Shown here: in pieces, positions 15,112-23,447 of the stretch
Position numbering within the stretch: the first letter of the stretch is position 1
How the letters are laid out: each line of letters starts with the position of its first letter
Source: Devosia enhydra
GTDB taxonomy: Bacteria; Pseudomonadota; Alphaproteobacteria; Rhizobiales; Devosiaceae
DNA: 64,000 bases
Assembly (NCBI RefSeq): GCF_900119845.1
Contig: NZ_FPKU01000004.1
Coordinates: 186,001 to 250,000 of the forward strand
Direction of reading: 5' to 3'
Notes under the pieces: generated by a model
What the model saw: the letters and a program-made list of their open reading frames with translations, nothing else
Told to the model about the DNA's origin: nothing
The model's database searches: none
Translations under genes and position numbers: made by a program

Positions 15112-17829
15112 ATGCCATTGCGCGGCTGGGGCGCTACGCTTGACGACTGGCGGCGCTGGGCGGGAACGCCCGGCGGGATGGGTGCCTTTGTCGCGCTGCT
15201 CGTGGTGATCGGGGCGGCGCTGTTTGCCGACCATCAGAACCGCGTTCTCTACGAGGCGCAGGTGACGGCCGAGGTGCAGGGCCAGTTGAGCCTCGTGCGC
15301 GCCCGGCTAGAAGGCAACATCATCAGCAATATCCAACTCGTGCGCGGCTTCGTATCGGTGCTGGCAACCGAACCTGAAATGGATGGCGCGCGCTTCGACA
15401 GGCTCGCTGCCTCGACGCTTTCGGTGGAGAGTCAGCTCCGTCACCTCGCCGTGGCCCCGGACATGGTCGTTTCGATGATCTATCCGCTTGCCGGCAACGA
15501 GGCGGCGATGGGCGCCGCTTACCGCGACATTCCCGGACAATGGGATGCGGCGCGGCGGGCCCGCGACAGCGGCGAGATGGTCCTGGCCGGTCCCGTCGAT
15601 CTATTGCAGGGCGGGCGCGGACTTGTGGCGCGCTTCCCGGTCTTCGTGCCGCGCGAGATCACCGGGGCCGAGCCGCGCTTCTGGGGCATCGTCTCGGCCG
15701 TGATCGATCTCGACCGGCTCTATGCCGACAGCGGCATCGGCGCGCTCGCCGGAACGCTCGACATCGCCATCGTGGGCGGGGATGGGCTCGGGGCCGGGGG
15801 CGCGCAGTTTTATGGCGATCCCAGGGTGCTGGCGAGCAACCCGGTGGTCGAAACCGTCACGGTTCCGGGGGGCGCCTGGCAACTGGCCGCCATTCCCGCA
15901 GGCGGATGGCAGAGCGTGCCCGAAAGCGCCTGGCTCTTGCGCCTTCTGGCGCTGATCGGGGGCACCATGGTGATCGGGCCCATCGTGGTCTCGAGCCGGC
16001 TGCTTGAGGAGCGCCAGCAGAATGTGGGGCGGCTCAAGGCCAGCGAGGCCGAGCAGCGCCGCCTGTCGCAGCGCCTGGGGCTGGCGCTCGACAGCTCGCA
16101 GGTGGGGGTGTGGGAATACGACATCGCCTCGGCGACGCTGCTTTGGGACGGGCGCATGAACGAGCTCTACGGCCTGCCCGCCGATGGCGAGCGGCGCGAT
16201 TATGCAAGCTGGCGCGGGGCGCTCCATCCCGACGACGCGGCGCGGGCCGAACGCGAGTTTGCCGAAGCGATTTCCGGGCGTGGCCCCTATAATTCGCAGT
16301 TCCGCGTGCGCCATACCGATGGTTCGGTGCGCCATCTGCGCGCCATCGGGCGGCTCTTCGAGCCCTATCCGGGCGAGCACCGCATGCTCGGCGTCAATTG
16401 GGACGTCTCGACCGACATGCTGCTGCATGAGGACCTGCAGCGGGCCAAGCAGCTGACCGAAGCGCGCAACGCCGAGCTCGAAATCGCCAAAGCGCGCATC
16501 GAGCACAATGCGCTCCATGATTCCCTCACCGGCCTGCCCAATCGCCGCTATCTCGACGAGGTGCTGGCGGGTGGCATCGCGCGCTCCGACACGGTGGACG
16601 ACCATGTGGGGCTGCTCCATATCGATCTCGACCGCTTCAAGCAGATCAACGATACGCTCGGCCATGCGGCAGGCGATGCGATGCTGGTGCATGCCGCCGC
16701 CGTGCTCAAGCAGACCGTTCGGGCCGATGATTTCGTGGCGCGCATCGGGGGCGATGAGTTCGTCGTGCTCTGCGTCACCGATGGCGGGGATGCGGCGCTG
16801 GCGGCGCTCGCCGATCGCATCCTGGCGCGGATGCGCGACCCCATCGACTATCGCGGGCATGAGTGCCGCTGCGGGGTGAGCGTCGGGATTTCGAGCGAAC
16901 CGCGCACCCATGCCGACGGCCAGCAGATGCTGGTCAATGCCGATATCGCGCTCTATCGCGCCAAGCGGCGGGGGCGCAACCGCTACGAGTTCTTCACCGA
17001 GGCCCTCCAGGCCGAGGTCATCACCAACAAGCGGATGGCCGACGACATTCTCAAGGGGCTCGAGCGGGGCGAATTCGTGCCGTATTTCCAGCCCCAGTTC
17101 GACGCCTGGACCCTCGACATCAGCGGCGTGGAGGCCCTGGCGCGCTGGAAGCACCCCACCGAGGGGCTGATCGCGCCCAACCGCTTCCTGCCCGTGGCCG
17201 AAGACCTCAACGTCGTGGCCACCATCGACCGGATGATCCTCGAACAATCGCTCAAGCATCTGGCGAACTGGCAGGCGCAGGGGCTCAACATCCCCACCGT
17301 GTCGGTCAACGTCTCGGCCAAGCGGCTGCAGGAAGAGGGCCTGACCGACGGGTTGCGCGACCTCGGCATCAAGCCGGGCACGGTATCGTTCGAGCTGGTG
17401 GAATCGATCTTTCTCGACCAGACCGAGGATATCGTCCTGTGGAACATCGAGCAGATCAAGGCGCTCGGCATCGATGTGGAGATCGATGATTTCGGGTCGG
17501 GCTATGCCTCGATCGTGAGCCTGCTCAAGCTCAAGCCGCGCCGGCTCAAGATTGATCGGCAGCTGGTGATGCCCATCGTCGACTCCGATGCGCAGCGACA
17601 TCTCGTGGCCTCGATCATCGATATCGGCAAGTCACTCGATATCGGCATCGTCGCCGAGGGCGTCGAGACCATGGCGCATGCGGCGATCCTGCGGGCGCTG
17701 GGCTGCGAGTTCCTGCAAGGCTATGCGCTGGCCAGGCCGATGGCGGCCGAAGCGCTGCAGGGCTTCGTGGTCGGGCAGTCCTGGCGGCCGCAGAGCTGGC
17801 GGGCGGCCCGGCAGGGCGTATCGGCCTGA
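15112..17829 (+). CDS. CHASE-PAS-GGDEF-EAL cyclic-di-GMP signalling protein
   Basis: 905 residues. A first membrane helix (about 24-44) is followed by a periplasmic CHASE-type sensor domain (about 45-270; ASTLSVESQLRHLAVAPD and YPLAGNEAAMGAAYRDIP), a second helix (about 277-298), a PAS domain (about 315-440; ALDSSQVGVWEYDIAS), a GGDEF domain with intact RIGGDEF (about 545-551) and an EAL domain starting with EALARW (about 674). Both catalytic motifs look intact, so it could make and break cyclic-di-GMP in response to an external ligand. The domain order is standard for bifunctional regulators of motility and biofilm. It is monocistronic by spacing and divergent from the nitroreductase-like gene. 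Confidence 0.93.
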   Translation: MPLRGWGATLDDWRRWAGTPGGMGAFVALLVVIGAALFADHQNRVLYEAQVTAEVQGQLSLVRARLEGNIISNIQLVRGFVSVLATEPEMDGARFDRLAASTLSVESQLRHLAVAPDMVVSMIYPLAGNEAAMGAAYRDIPGQWDAARRARDSGEMVLAGPVDLLQGGRGLVARFPVFVPREITGAEPRFWGIVSAVIDLDRLYADSGIGALAGTLDIAIVGGDGLGAGGAQFYGDPRVLASNPVVETVTVPGGAWQLAAIPAGGWQSVPESAWLLRLLALIGGTMVIGPIVVSSRLLEERQQNVGRLKASEAEQRRLSQRLGLALDSSQVGVWEYDIASATLLWDGRMNELYGLPADGERRDYASWRGALHPDDAARAEREFAEAISGRGPYNSQFRVRHTDGSVRHLRAIGRLFEPYPGEHRMLGVNWDVSTDMLLHEDLQRAKQLTEARNAELEIAKARIEHNALHDSLTGLPNRRYLDEVLAGGIARSDTVDDHVGLLHIDLDRFKQINDTLGHAAGDAMLVHAAAVLKQTVRADDFVARIGGDEFVVLCVTDGGDAALAALADRILARMRDPIDYRGHECRCGVSVGISSEPRTHADGQQMLVNADIALYRAKRRGRNRYEFFTEALQAEVITNKRMADDILKGLERGEFVPYFQPQFDAWTLDISGVEALARWKHPTEGLIAPNRFLPVAEDLNVVATIDRMILEQSLKHLANWQAQGLNIPTVSVNVSAKRLQEEGLTDGLRDLGIKPGTVSFELVESIFLDQTEDIVLWNIEQIKALGIDVEIDDFGSGYASIVSLLKLKPRRLKIDRQLVMPIVDSDAQRHLVASIIDIGKSLDIGIVAEGVETMAHAAILRALGCEFLQGYALARPMAAEALQGFVVGQSWRPQSWRAARQGVSA

Positions 17830-17973
17830 GGCAACGCCGCGCCGGCGAAAATTCCGCCGCGCCTCATTGTTTTGCCGCAGTTTTTCGGTCTCTCGGCTTG
17901 TGCGGCCGATGGGACTGGACCATCCTCGGGTCTCCCGCCGCTCGCCCGCGCCGTCGCGCTCCCGGAGCCTGCC

Positions 17974-20247
17974 ATGCCCCATGAGACCCCGCTGATATCG
18001 ACGATCGTCGCGGGGCTGGTGCTGGCCTTCGTGCTGGGCGCCATCGCCAACCGGCTGCGCATGCCTCCGCTCGTGGGCTATCTGATCGCCGGGGTGGTGG
18101 TGGGGCCCTACACGCCCGGTTTCGTCGCCGATGCCGAACTCGCCACCGAGCTCTCGGAGATCGGCGTCATCCTCCTGATGTTCGGGGTGGGGCTGCATTT
18201 TTCGCTCAAGGACCTGCTGTCGGTCCGAGCCATCACCATACCGGGCGCGGTGGCGCAGATCGGGGGCGCAACGCTGCTCGGGCTCGGTCTGGCGCTCCTG
18301 ATGGGCTGGAGCGTCGGGGCCGGGTTGATCTTCGGGCTGGCGCTCTCGGTGGCGTCCACCGTTGTGCTGCTCAAGGCGCTGCAGGACCGGCGCCTCATCG
18401 ACAGCGAACGCGGCCGGATCGCGGTGGGCTGGCTGATCGTGGAAGATCTCGCCATGGTGCTGGCGCTGGTGCTGATCCCGGCCATTGCCTCGGTCTCGGG
18501 GGCGAGCGAGGCCGAGCTGCACGACCCCTTCGTGAGCTTCGTGGAGCGCACGCTCAATACCGAACTCGGCATCGTCGGCATCCTCGCGGTCACCGTGGTC
18601 AAGATCGCGGCTTTCGTGGGCTGCATGCTGGTGATCGGGCGGCGGCTCATTCCGCTGGTACTGCACGCGACCGCCCATACGGGCAGCCGCGAACTCTTCC
18701 GGCTCGCGGTGCTCGCCATCGCGCTGGGCGTGGCGGCGGGGGCAGCCTATCTCTTCGGGGTGAGCCTGGCGCTTGGCGCCTTCTTTGCCGGCATGATCCT
18801 TTCGGAGAGCGAGCTCAGCCATCGCGCCGCGCAGGAGAGCCTGCCGCTGCGCGATGCCTTTGCGGTGCTGTTCTTCGTCTCGGTGGGCATGCTGTTCGAC
18901 CCCTGGACGCTGGTCAACAATCCGCTGCCGGTGCTGGCAACGCTGTTCATCATCCTCATCGGCAAGTCGGTCTTTGCCTTTCTCATCGTGGTGGCCTTCA
19001 AGCGCCCCGTGGGCACGGCGCTGACGATCTCGGCGAGCCTTGCGCAGATCGGGGAATTCTCCTTCATCCTCGCGGCGCTGGGCGTGGGCCTCGGCATTCT
19101 CCCGCCCGAGGGCCGCGACCTGATCCTGGCCGGCGCCATCATCTCGATCATCCTCAACCCGGCAATGTTCTGGGGCATCGACATCATCCGCCCGATGCTG
19201 GAGGGGCGGTTCCGCCTGCAACCTGCCGGACCGGTCGAGCCGAGCTTTGCCGATGCGACCCTCACCGGCCTCGACGTCACCCCCGACGGGCCGGTGACGC
19301 GCCAGCCGGTGCCCGACCATGTGCCGTCCCCGCAGGACGAGGATATCGAAAAGACCTCCGCGCCGACGCGGCTCATCGGACACACCATCGTGGTGGGCTA
19401 TGGGCGCGTAGGGTCGGTGGTGAGCGCCGGGCTCAAGGGGCGCGGCGAGCCCTTCCTCGTGATCGAGGATGCCGAGGGACGGATCAATGCCGCGCGTGCC
19501 GAGGGCATCGAGGTCATCGTGGGCAATGCCGCCTCGCGCGGCGTTCTCGCGCTGGCCAATGTCGAGGGCGCGCGCACGGCCATCGTCGCCATTCCCAATG
19601 CCTTCGAGGCGGGGCAGGCGGTGGAGCAGGCCCGCCGACTCAACCCCGCGATCCGCATCATCGCGCGCGCCCATTCGGATGAGGAGCTGAGCCATCTCGA
19701 CCATCTGGGCGCCGATACGGTGATCATGGGCGAGCGCGAGATCGGGCTCGGCATGCTGGGCTGGCTCGATGGCAGCCATGAAGATGCCGTCGCAGGCCGT
19801 GAACCGCCCACCACACCCGGTCCCGAGCCCGTGGCGGCCGCGATCCTCCCGGAGGCGGAGGCGCCCCCGAGCGCGGTGATCGCGCCAGTCCCTGCCGAGC
19901 CGGAGCCGATCATGGCCCCGCCTGCATCCACCTTCGAACCCGAGGCCCCGCCCTCATCGCTGACGCACTCGGCGGCGGAACCTGCGACGGCCGACGATGG
20001 TGCAGTCGATCTTACGCCGCCCGAGGTCGTCGCGATGCCCGCGCCGCCGCCGGTCGAGCCACGCGCCGTTCTGCCCGGCGTCGATGTGCCCGGACTGTCG
20101 CCCGACCCCCTCGTGCCGCCTGCGCCGCCCTTGCCGGTTGACGTGCCGGTCGAGAGCGCCGATAGCATCGGTCCGGCGGAGCCGGTCGAGGATGACACGG
20201 CTGCTCCCCGCATTCCTCCCGTCAGATCCGAACCAAGGGACCCCTGA
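17974..20247 (+). CDS. CPA2 cation:proton antiporter, KefB/YbaL type, with a long C-terminal tail
   Basis: 757 residues from the ATG at 17974; upstream sequence in frame lacks membrane character. About 12 helices form a CPA2 sodium/proton-exchanger fold (PLVGYLIAGVVVGPYTPG, FGVGLHFSLKDL), followed from about residue 468 by a TrkA-N/RCK domain with the nucleotide motif VVGYGRVGSVV. It would exchange or efflux potassium under nucleotide or redox control, as YbaL/KefB do. The last roughly 155 residues are a Pro/Glu/Ala-rich, probably disordered tail that usual YbaL proteins lack. An Rrf2 regulator starts 9 bp after the stop with its ribosome binding site overlapping it, so the two are coupled. 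Confidence 0.9.
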   Translation: MPHETPLISTIVAGLVLAFVLGAIANRLRMPPLVGYLIAGVVVGPYTPGFVADAELATELSEIGVILLMFGVGLHFSLKDLLSVRAITIPGAVAQIGGATLLGLGLALLMGWSVGAGLIFGLALSVASTVVLLKALQDRRLIDSERGRIAVGWLIVEDLAMVLALVLIPAIASVSGASEAELHDPFVSFVERTLNTELGIVGILAVTVVKIAAFVGCMLVIGRRLIPLVLHATAHTGSRELFRLAVLAIALGVAAGAAYLFGVSLALGAFFAGMILSESELSHRAAQESLPLRDAFAVLFFVSVGMLFDPWTLVNNPLPVLATLFIILIGKSVFAFLIVVAFKRPVGTALTISASLAQIGEFSFILAALGVGLGILPPEGRDLILAGAIISIILNPAMFWGIDIIRPMLEGRFRLQPAGPVEPSFADATLTGLDVTPDGPVTRQPVPDHVPSPQDEDIEKTSAPTRLIGHTIVVGYGRVGSVVSAGLKGRGEPFLVIEDAEGRINAARAEGIEVIVGNAASRGVLALANVEGARTAIVAIPNAFEAGQAVEQARRLNPAIRIIARAHSDEELSHLDHLGADTVIMGEREIGLGMLGWLDGSHEDAVAGREPPTTPGPEPVAAAILPEAEAPPSAVIAPVPAEPEPIMAPPASTFEPEAPPSSLTHSAAEPATADDGAVDLTPPEVVAMPAPPPVEPRAVLPGVDVPGLSPDPLVPPAPPLPVDVPVESADSIGPAEPVEDDTAAPRIPPVRSEPRDP

Positions 20248-20256
20248 GGCGCCGGC

Positions 20257-20832
20257 ATGATCTCGCAAAAGGCCAAATATGCGATGCGGGCGCTGGTGGC
20301 GCTCAGCAAGGCACCGGCAGACCAGCCGTTGCTGATTTCGGATATCTCGCGCGATCAGTCGATCCCCAAGAAATTCCTCGAGCAGATCCTGCTCGATCTC
20401 AAGCGCGCCGGCATCGTCATGAGCCGGCGGGGCCGGCTGGGCGGCTATGTGCTGCTGCGCTCGGCCGAGCAGGTGACCTTTGGCGAAGTGCTCCGGCTGG
20501 TGGATGGGCCGATCGCGCCCCTGCCATGCCTCTCCAAGATCGCCTATCGGCGCTGCACCGATTGTGCCGCAGAGGCCGATTGCGAAATCCGGCACGTCTT
20601 TGCGCGCGTCACGGCCGCCACCCGCGCCGTGCTCGATTCCACCACGTTGGCCGATGCGGTGCGCAGTATCGCCGCCGCCGATACCGGCCTGCCCGAAAGC
20701 GCGGGCGCCTCGCCCGCCGTCGAGATCGCCGGACCCGAGACGCCGCGCCCGCCGCGATCCGAGCCCCAGACCCGCGCCGAGCCTGTTGCCCGCGCCGAGC
20801 CTGAAACCCGGCCGGACAAAATGCCGGCCTGA
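20257..20832 (+). CDS. Rrf2-family transcriptional regulator with four clustered cysteines
   Basis: 191 residues. The Rrf2 winged helix-turn-helix is complete (KYAMRALVALSK at the N terminus, ISRDQSIPKKFLEQIL, RGRLGGYVLLR). The sensing loop carries four cysteines, C91, C100, C103 and C109, in a C-x8-C-x2-C-x5-C arrangement, more than the three of IscR or NsrR, compatible with an iron-sulfur cluster or thiol switch. The last 45 or so residues are Pro/Glu/Arg-rich and beyond the usual Rrf2 length. It lies 9 bp behind the CPA2 antiporter, suggesting redox-linked control of that transporter and of itself; targets are otherwise unknown. Confidence 0.88.
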   Translation: MISQKAKYAMRALVALSKAPADQPLLISDISRDQSIPKKFLEQILLDLKRAGIVMSRRGRLGGYVLLRSAEQVTFGEVLRLVDGPIAPLPCLSKIAYRRCTDCAAEADCEIRHVFARVTAATRAVLDSTTLADAVRSIAAADTGLPESAGASPAVEIAGPETPRPPRSEPQTRAEPVARAEPETRPDKMPA

Positions 20833-20928
20833 CAAGGCTCCTGTACATCTCCCTTTCCGTGCAACCCCGGCCCTGAAACGAATTTTTCAGCGCCGGGTGG
20901 GAACGCGCATTTTCATCGCTTGTTAATC

Positions 20929-20946
20929 TCGATAGAGTCGATAGTG
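20929..20946 (+). promoter_or_regulatory. Tandem 9-bp repeat upstream of the small membrane peptide gene
   Basis: TCGATAGAG (20929-20937) is followed directly by TCGATAGTG (20938-20946), with GTATCGG after it. It lies 29-46 bp upstream of the start at 20975 in the region where a promoter or operator is expected. A factor cannot be named. Confidence 0.25.
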
Positions 20947-20974
20947 TATCGGCAGTTTCCTCGAGGAGGCCGCG

Positions 20975-21115
20975 ATGAACCGGACTGTTGCGTTTTTTGC
21001 CTATGGCGCGCTGGCGCTGTCCCTGGCGCTCGGTTTTATCGTCACCACGCTGCAACCCGACACCATGATGCAGCTGGCGGGCACGAGCTCGCATATCTCT
21101 GCGCGTCTCGACTGA
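20975..21115 (+). CDS. 46-residue single-pass membrane peptide
   Basis: ATG 20975 to TGA 21113-21115 encodes 46 residues. It is preceded by an excellent ribosome binding site, GAGGAGG (20963-20969), 5 bases before the ATG, which makes translation likely despite the short length. The N-terminal half (FFAYGALALSLALGFIVTT) is one hydrophobic helix; a short polar tail (QLAGTSSHISARLD) follows and would sit in the periplasm or cytoplasm depending on orientation. It lies between the Rrf2 and WYL regulator genes with its own upstream region of 142 bp. No family is recognised; small membrane peptides of this kind often modulate a larger membrane protein. Confidence 0.6.
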   Translation: MNRTVAFFAYGALALSLALGFIVTTLQPDTMMQLAGTSSHISARLD

Positions 21116-21154
21116 GGCTTGCGGGCGGGGCAGGGGCCCTGCACACTCACCGGC

Positions 21155-21862
21155 ATGGACCGGACCGAACGACTCTTTTCCATCATCGACGAGCTGCGCC
21201 AGCGTCGCCACCCCGTGACAGCGGCGGAGCTCGCCGCGGCGCAGGGCGTGTCCGTGCGCACGCTTTATCGCGATATCCAGGCCCTGATCGGGCTGGGTGC
21301 GCCCATCGATGGCGCCGCCGGCTTGGGCTATGTGCTGCGCCCCGGATTCTTCCTGCCGCCGATGAGTTTTGACGCCGACGAGCTCGAGGCGCTGGTTCTG
21401 GGCGCGCGCTGGGTCGAGGGCCGCCCCGATGGCGAACTCGCCGCCGCTGCGCGCCGCGCGCTCGGCAAGATCGCGGCCGCCGCCGATGCCGATCTGCGCG
21501 ATCGCATGGCCGAAACCGGCCTCTGGCCCATGCGCCACGGCCCGCCCCGCGCCGATGCGCCGGTGCTCGGGATGCTGCGCGGCGCCATGCGGCGCGAAAA
21601 GGCGGTGCGGCTCGGCTATGAGGATGAGGCGGGGCGCACGAGCGCGCGGCTGATCTGGCCGATCCAGCTGGCGTTTTACGACGAAAAGCAGATCGTTGTC
21701 GCCTGGTGCACGCTGCGGCAGGATTTCCGCAGCTTCCGCATCGATCGCATCCAGACCGCCGAGGAAACCGCCGAGCGCTATGGCCGCCGGCGCGCCGTGC
21801 TCGCGCGCGACTGGCGCGATCGCTTCTCGGATGAAGGCTTCACCCACCACCCGCCGATCTGA
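21155..21862 (+). CDS. YafY-type transcriptional regulator with HTH and WYL domains
   Basis: 235 residues from the ATG at 21155. The N terminus is a DeoR/HTH-11-type winged helix (ERLFSIIDELRQRRHPVTAAELA, VSVRTLYRDIQALI), followed by a WYL-like ligand domain (IWPIQLAFYDEKQIVVAWCTLRQDFRSFRIDRI) that binds small molecules or nucleic acid. This two-domain form is the common small YafY family. It is preceded by the 46-residue membrane peptide and followed, 78 bp later, by the TPP riboswitch. No target is evident from the context. Confidence 0.9.
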   Translation: MDRTERLFSIIDELRQRRHPVTAAELAAAQGVSVRTLYRDIQALIGLGAPIDGAAGLGYVLRPGFFLPPMSFDADELEALVLGARWVEGRPDGELAAAARRALGKIAAAADADLRDRMAETGLWPMRHGPPRADAPVLGMLRGAMRREKAVRLGYEDEAGRTSARLIWPIQLAFYDEKQIVVAWCTLRQDFRSFRIDRIQTAEETAERYGRRRAVLARDWRDRFSDEGFTHHPPI

Positions 21863-21939
21863 GGGGCTTCGCGACCCGCGTCTTCGAACGCTGTCAGGTG
21901 AGCGCCGCTTTGCCCTTGCCATCCCGGGCCGATGGCTCT

Positions 21940-22049
21940 AAGGTTCGCTCCACATCACAGGGGTGCTCCGGACTGCCGGGGCTGAGATTGCGGAAGCACG
22001 TATCCGCGGACCCTCAAGCTGATCTGGGTAATGCCAGCGGAGCGAGGAG
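21940..22049 (+). promoter_or_regulatory. TPP (THI-box) riboswitch
   Basis: The conserved THI-box elements are in order: GGGGTGCTCC, GGGGCTGAGAT, ACCCTCAAGCTGATCTGGG and TAATGCCAGCG. The closing helix P1 pairs CGCTCC (21946-21951) with GGAGCG (22039-22044). The 3' side runs straight into the ribosome binding site GAGGAG (22044-22049) of the ykoF gene, whose ATG is at 22054. No terminator follows, so control by blocking translation start when thiamine pyrophosphate is bound is likely. It controls the ykoF and ABC importer operon. Confidence 0.95.
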
Positions 22050-22053
22050 AGCC

Positions 22054-22662
22054 ATGTTCATCGGCGCGCAGATTTCCCTTTATCCCATGACGTCCGATTT
22101 CGTCGGGGTCATCACCACTTCCCTTTCGGCGCTCGACCCGTGGCGCGGCCAGCTGCGCATCGAGACCGACGATATCTCGACGCTTCTGGTCGGTCCGCCC
22201 GAGGCGGTGCTGCCCGCCATACGCGATCTCTTCGTGGCCGCCGCCAAAACCGGCGTGCATGTCACGCTCCACGCCACGCTCTCGCGCGGTTGTCCCGGCG
22301 AGCCCGACGATCCGATGTGCCACACCGCCGTGCTCACCGGCCCGCTGGCGCCCATCGAGGAGCGCAAGGCCCTGGCCCATGAGGCCGTTGGCCGCGCGCC
22401 GGTGCTCGACCAGGCGGTTTCGGCGCAGTTCTCGCTCTACACGCTGGGCATCGACCAGCACATGACCGAGATCTATGGCTGCATCGATTTCCTCAAATCC
22501 TCCGGGGTCTTCGATCGCTCCAAGAATTTCTGCACGCGCCTCCACGGCGATGCGGGGGCGGTGATGGCCACGCTCGAGCAGGCCTTCCTGCGCTTCGGCC
22601 CGCCCCAGGGCCATGTCACCATCGACCTGACGCTTTCGGCCAACAGCCCCAGCCCGCGCTGA
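22054..22662 (+). CDS. ykoF: YkoF-family thiamine/HMP-binding protein
   Basis: 202 residues made of two repeats of the YkoF fold (first repeat from FIGAQISLYPMTSDFVGVI, second from VSAQFSLYTLGIDQHMTEI). Bacillus YkoF binds thiamine and its hydroxymethylpyrimidine (HMP) part. The start is 4 bases after GAGGAG, itself the tail of the TPP riboswitch, so expression is thiamine-regulated. The genes after it, 14 bp downstream, encode an ABC importer of the ThiXYZ kind; in many Proteobacteria ykoF accompanies such an importer for HMP. Its precise task, probably capturing the pyrimidine in the cytoplasm, is inferred. Confidence 0.93.
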   Translation: MFIGAQISLYPMTSDFVGVITTSLSALDPWRGQLRIETDDISTLLVGPPEAVLPAIRDLFVAAAKTGVHVTLHATLSRGCPGEPDDPMCHTAVLTGPLAPIEERKALAHEAVGRAPVLDQAVSAQFSLYTLGIDQHMTEIYGCIDFLKSSGVFDRSKNFCTRLHGDAGAVMATLEQAFLRFGPPQGHVTIDLTLSANSPSPR

Positions 22663-22676
22663 GCGAGGGCCGCGTC

Positions 22677-23447
22677 ATGTCGAGCCTTTCGCGCCTTGGC
22701 CGGGCCCTGCCGGCCGTCATCGCCATTGCCGGTCTTGTGCTGGGGTGGGAAGCTTATGCGACGCTGTCGGGCATTTCGCCCACCGCTCTGCCTCCGCCTT
22801 CGCGCGTTCTGATGCAGGCCTTCGAGCACCGCGCGGTGCTCTGGGCCAATACCCTGCCGACGCTGCAGGCGACGCTGTTCGGCTTTGCCGCCTCGCTCAC
22901 CGCCGCCTTTGTCTTTTCGGTGCTCATCGACTTTTCGCTGACGCTGCGGCGGGCGCTGCTGCCGGTGTTCATCATCAGCCAGACCCTGCCGATGATCGCC
23001 ATCGCGCCGCTCGTCGTGCTGTGGTTCGGCTTCGGGCTCGGGCCCAAGATCGGGCTCGTGGCGCTCGTCACCTTTTTTCCCATGCTGGTGGCGCTGTTGC
23101 AGGGCTATCGCTCGACCGAGCCGGAACTCGAAGAACTGCTCTCCTCCATGGGCGCCTCGCGCTGGCGGGTCTTCCTCACCGCGCGCCTGCCGACATCGCT
23201 GCCCTATTTCTTTGCCGGGCTCCGTGTCTCGATCACCTATGCCGTGGTTGCGGCGATCTTTTCCGAATATGCCGGGGCGGCGCGGGGGCTGGGCATCTAC
23301 ATGCTCAACGCCAAGAACAATTTTCGCCCCGACCTCGTGCTCGCCGCCGTTCTGGTCAGCGCCAGCCTCACGCTTTTGCTCTTCGGGCTGACCGTGCTCA
23401 TCGAGCGTCGGGCGCTGCCCTGGACGCGGCTGGGGGAGAGGAGATGA
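22677..23447 (+). CDS. thiX: ABC transporter permease for thiamine precursor (ThiX-like)
   Basis: 256 residues with six or so membrane helices and the EAA-type coupling loop (LEELLSSMGASRWRVFLTARLPTS). It belongs to the SsuC/ThiX permease family. It lies within the TPP-riboswitch operon, 14 bp after ykoF, and its stop overlaps the next ATG by 4 bp. The riboswitch and YkoF partner point to import of the HMP moiety or a related pyrimidine; thiamine itself normally uses ThiBPQ. Confidence 0.9.
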   Translation: MSSLSRLGRALPAVIAIAGLVLGWEAYATLSGISPTALPPPSRVLMQAFEHRAVLWANTLPTLQATLFGFAASLTAAFVFSVLIDFSLTLRRALLPVFIISQTLPMIAIAPLVVLWFGFGLGPKIGLVALVTFFPMLVALLQGYRSTEPELEELLSSMGASRWRVFLTARLPTSLPYFFAGLRVSITYAVVAAIFSEYAGAARGLGIYMLNAKNNFRPDLVLAAVLVSASLTLLLFGLTVLIERRALPWTRLGERR

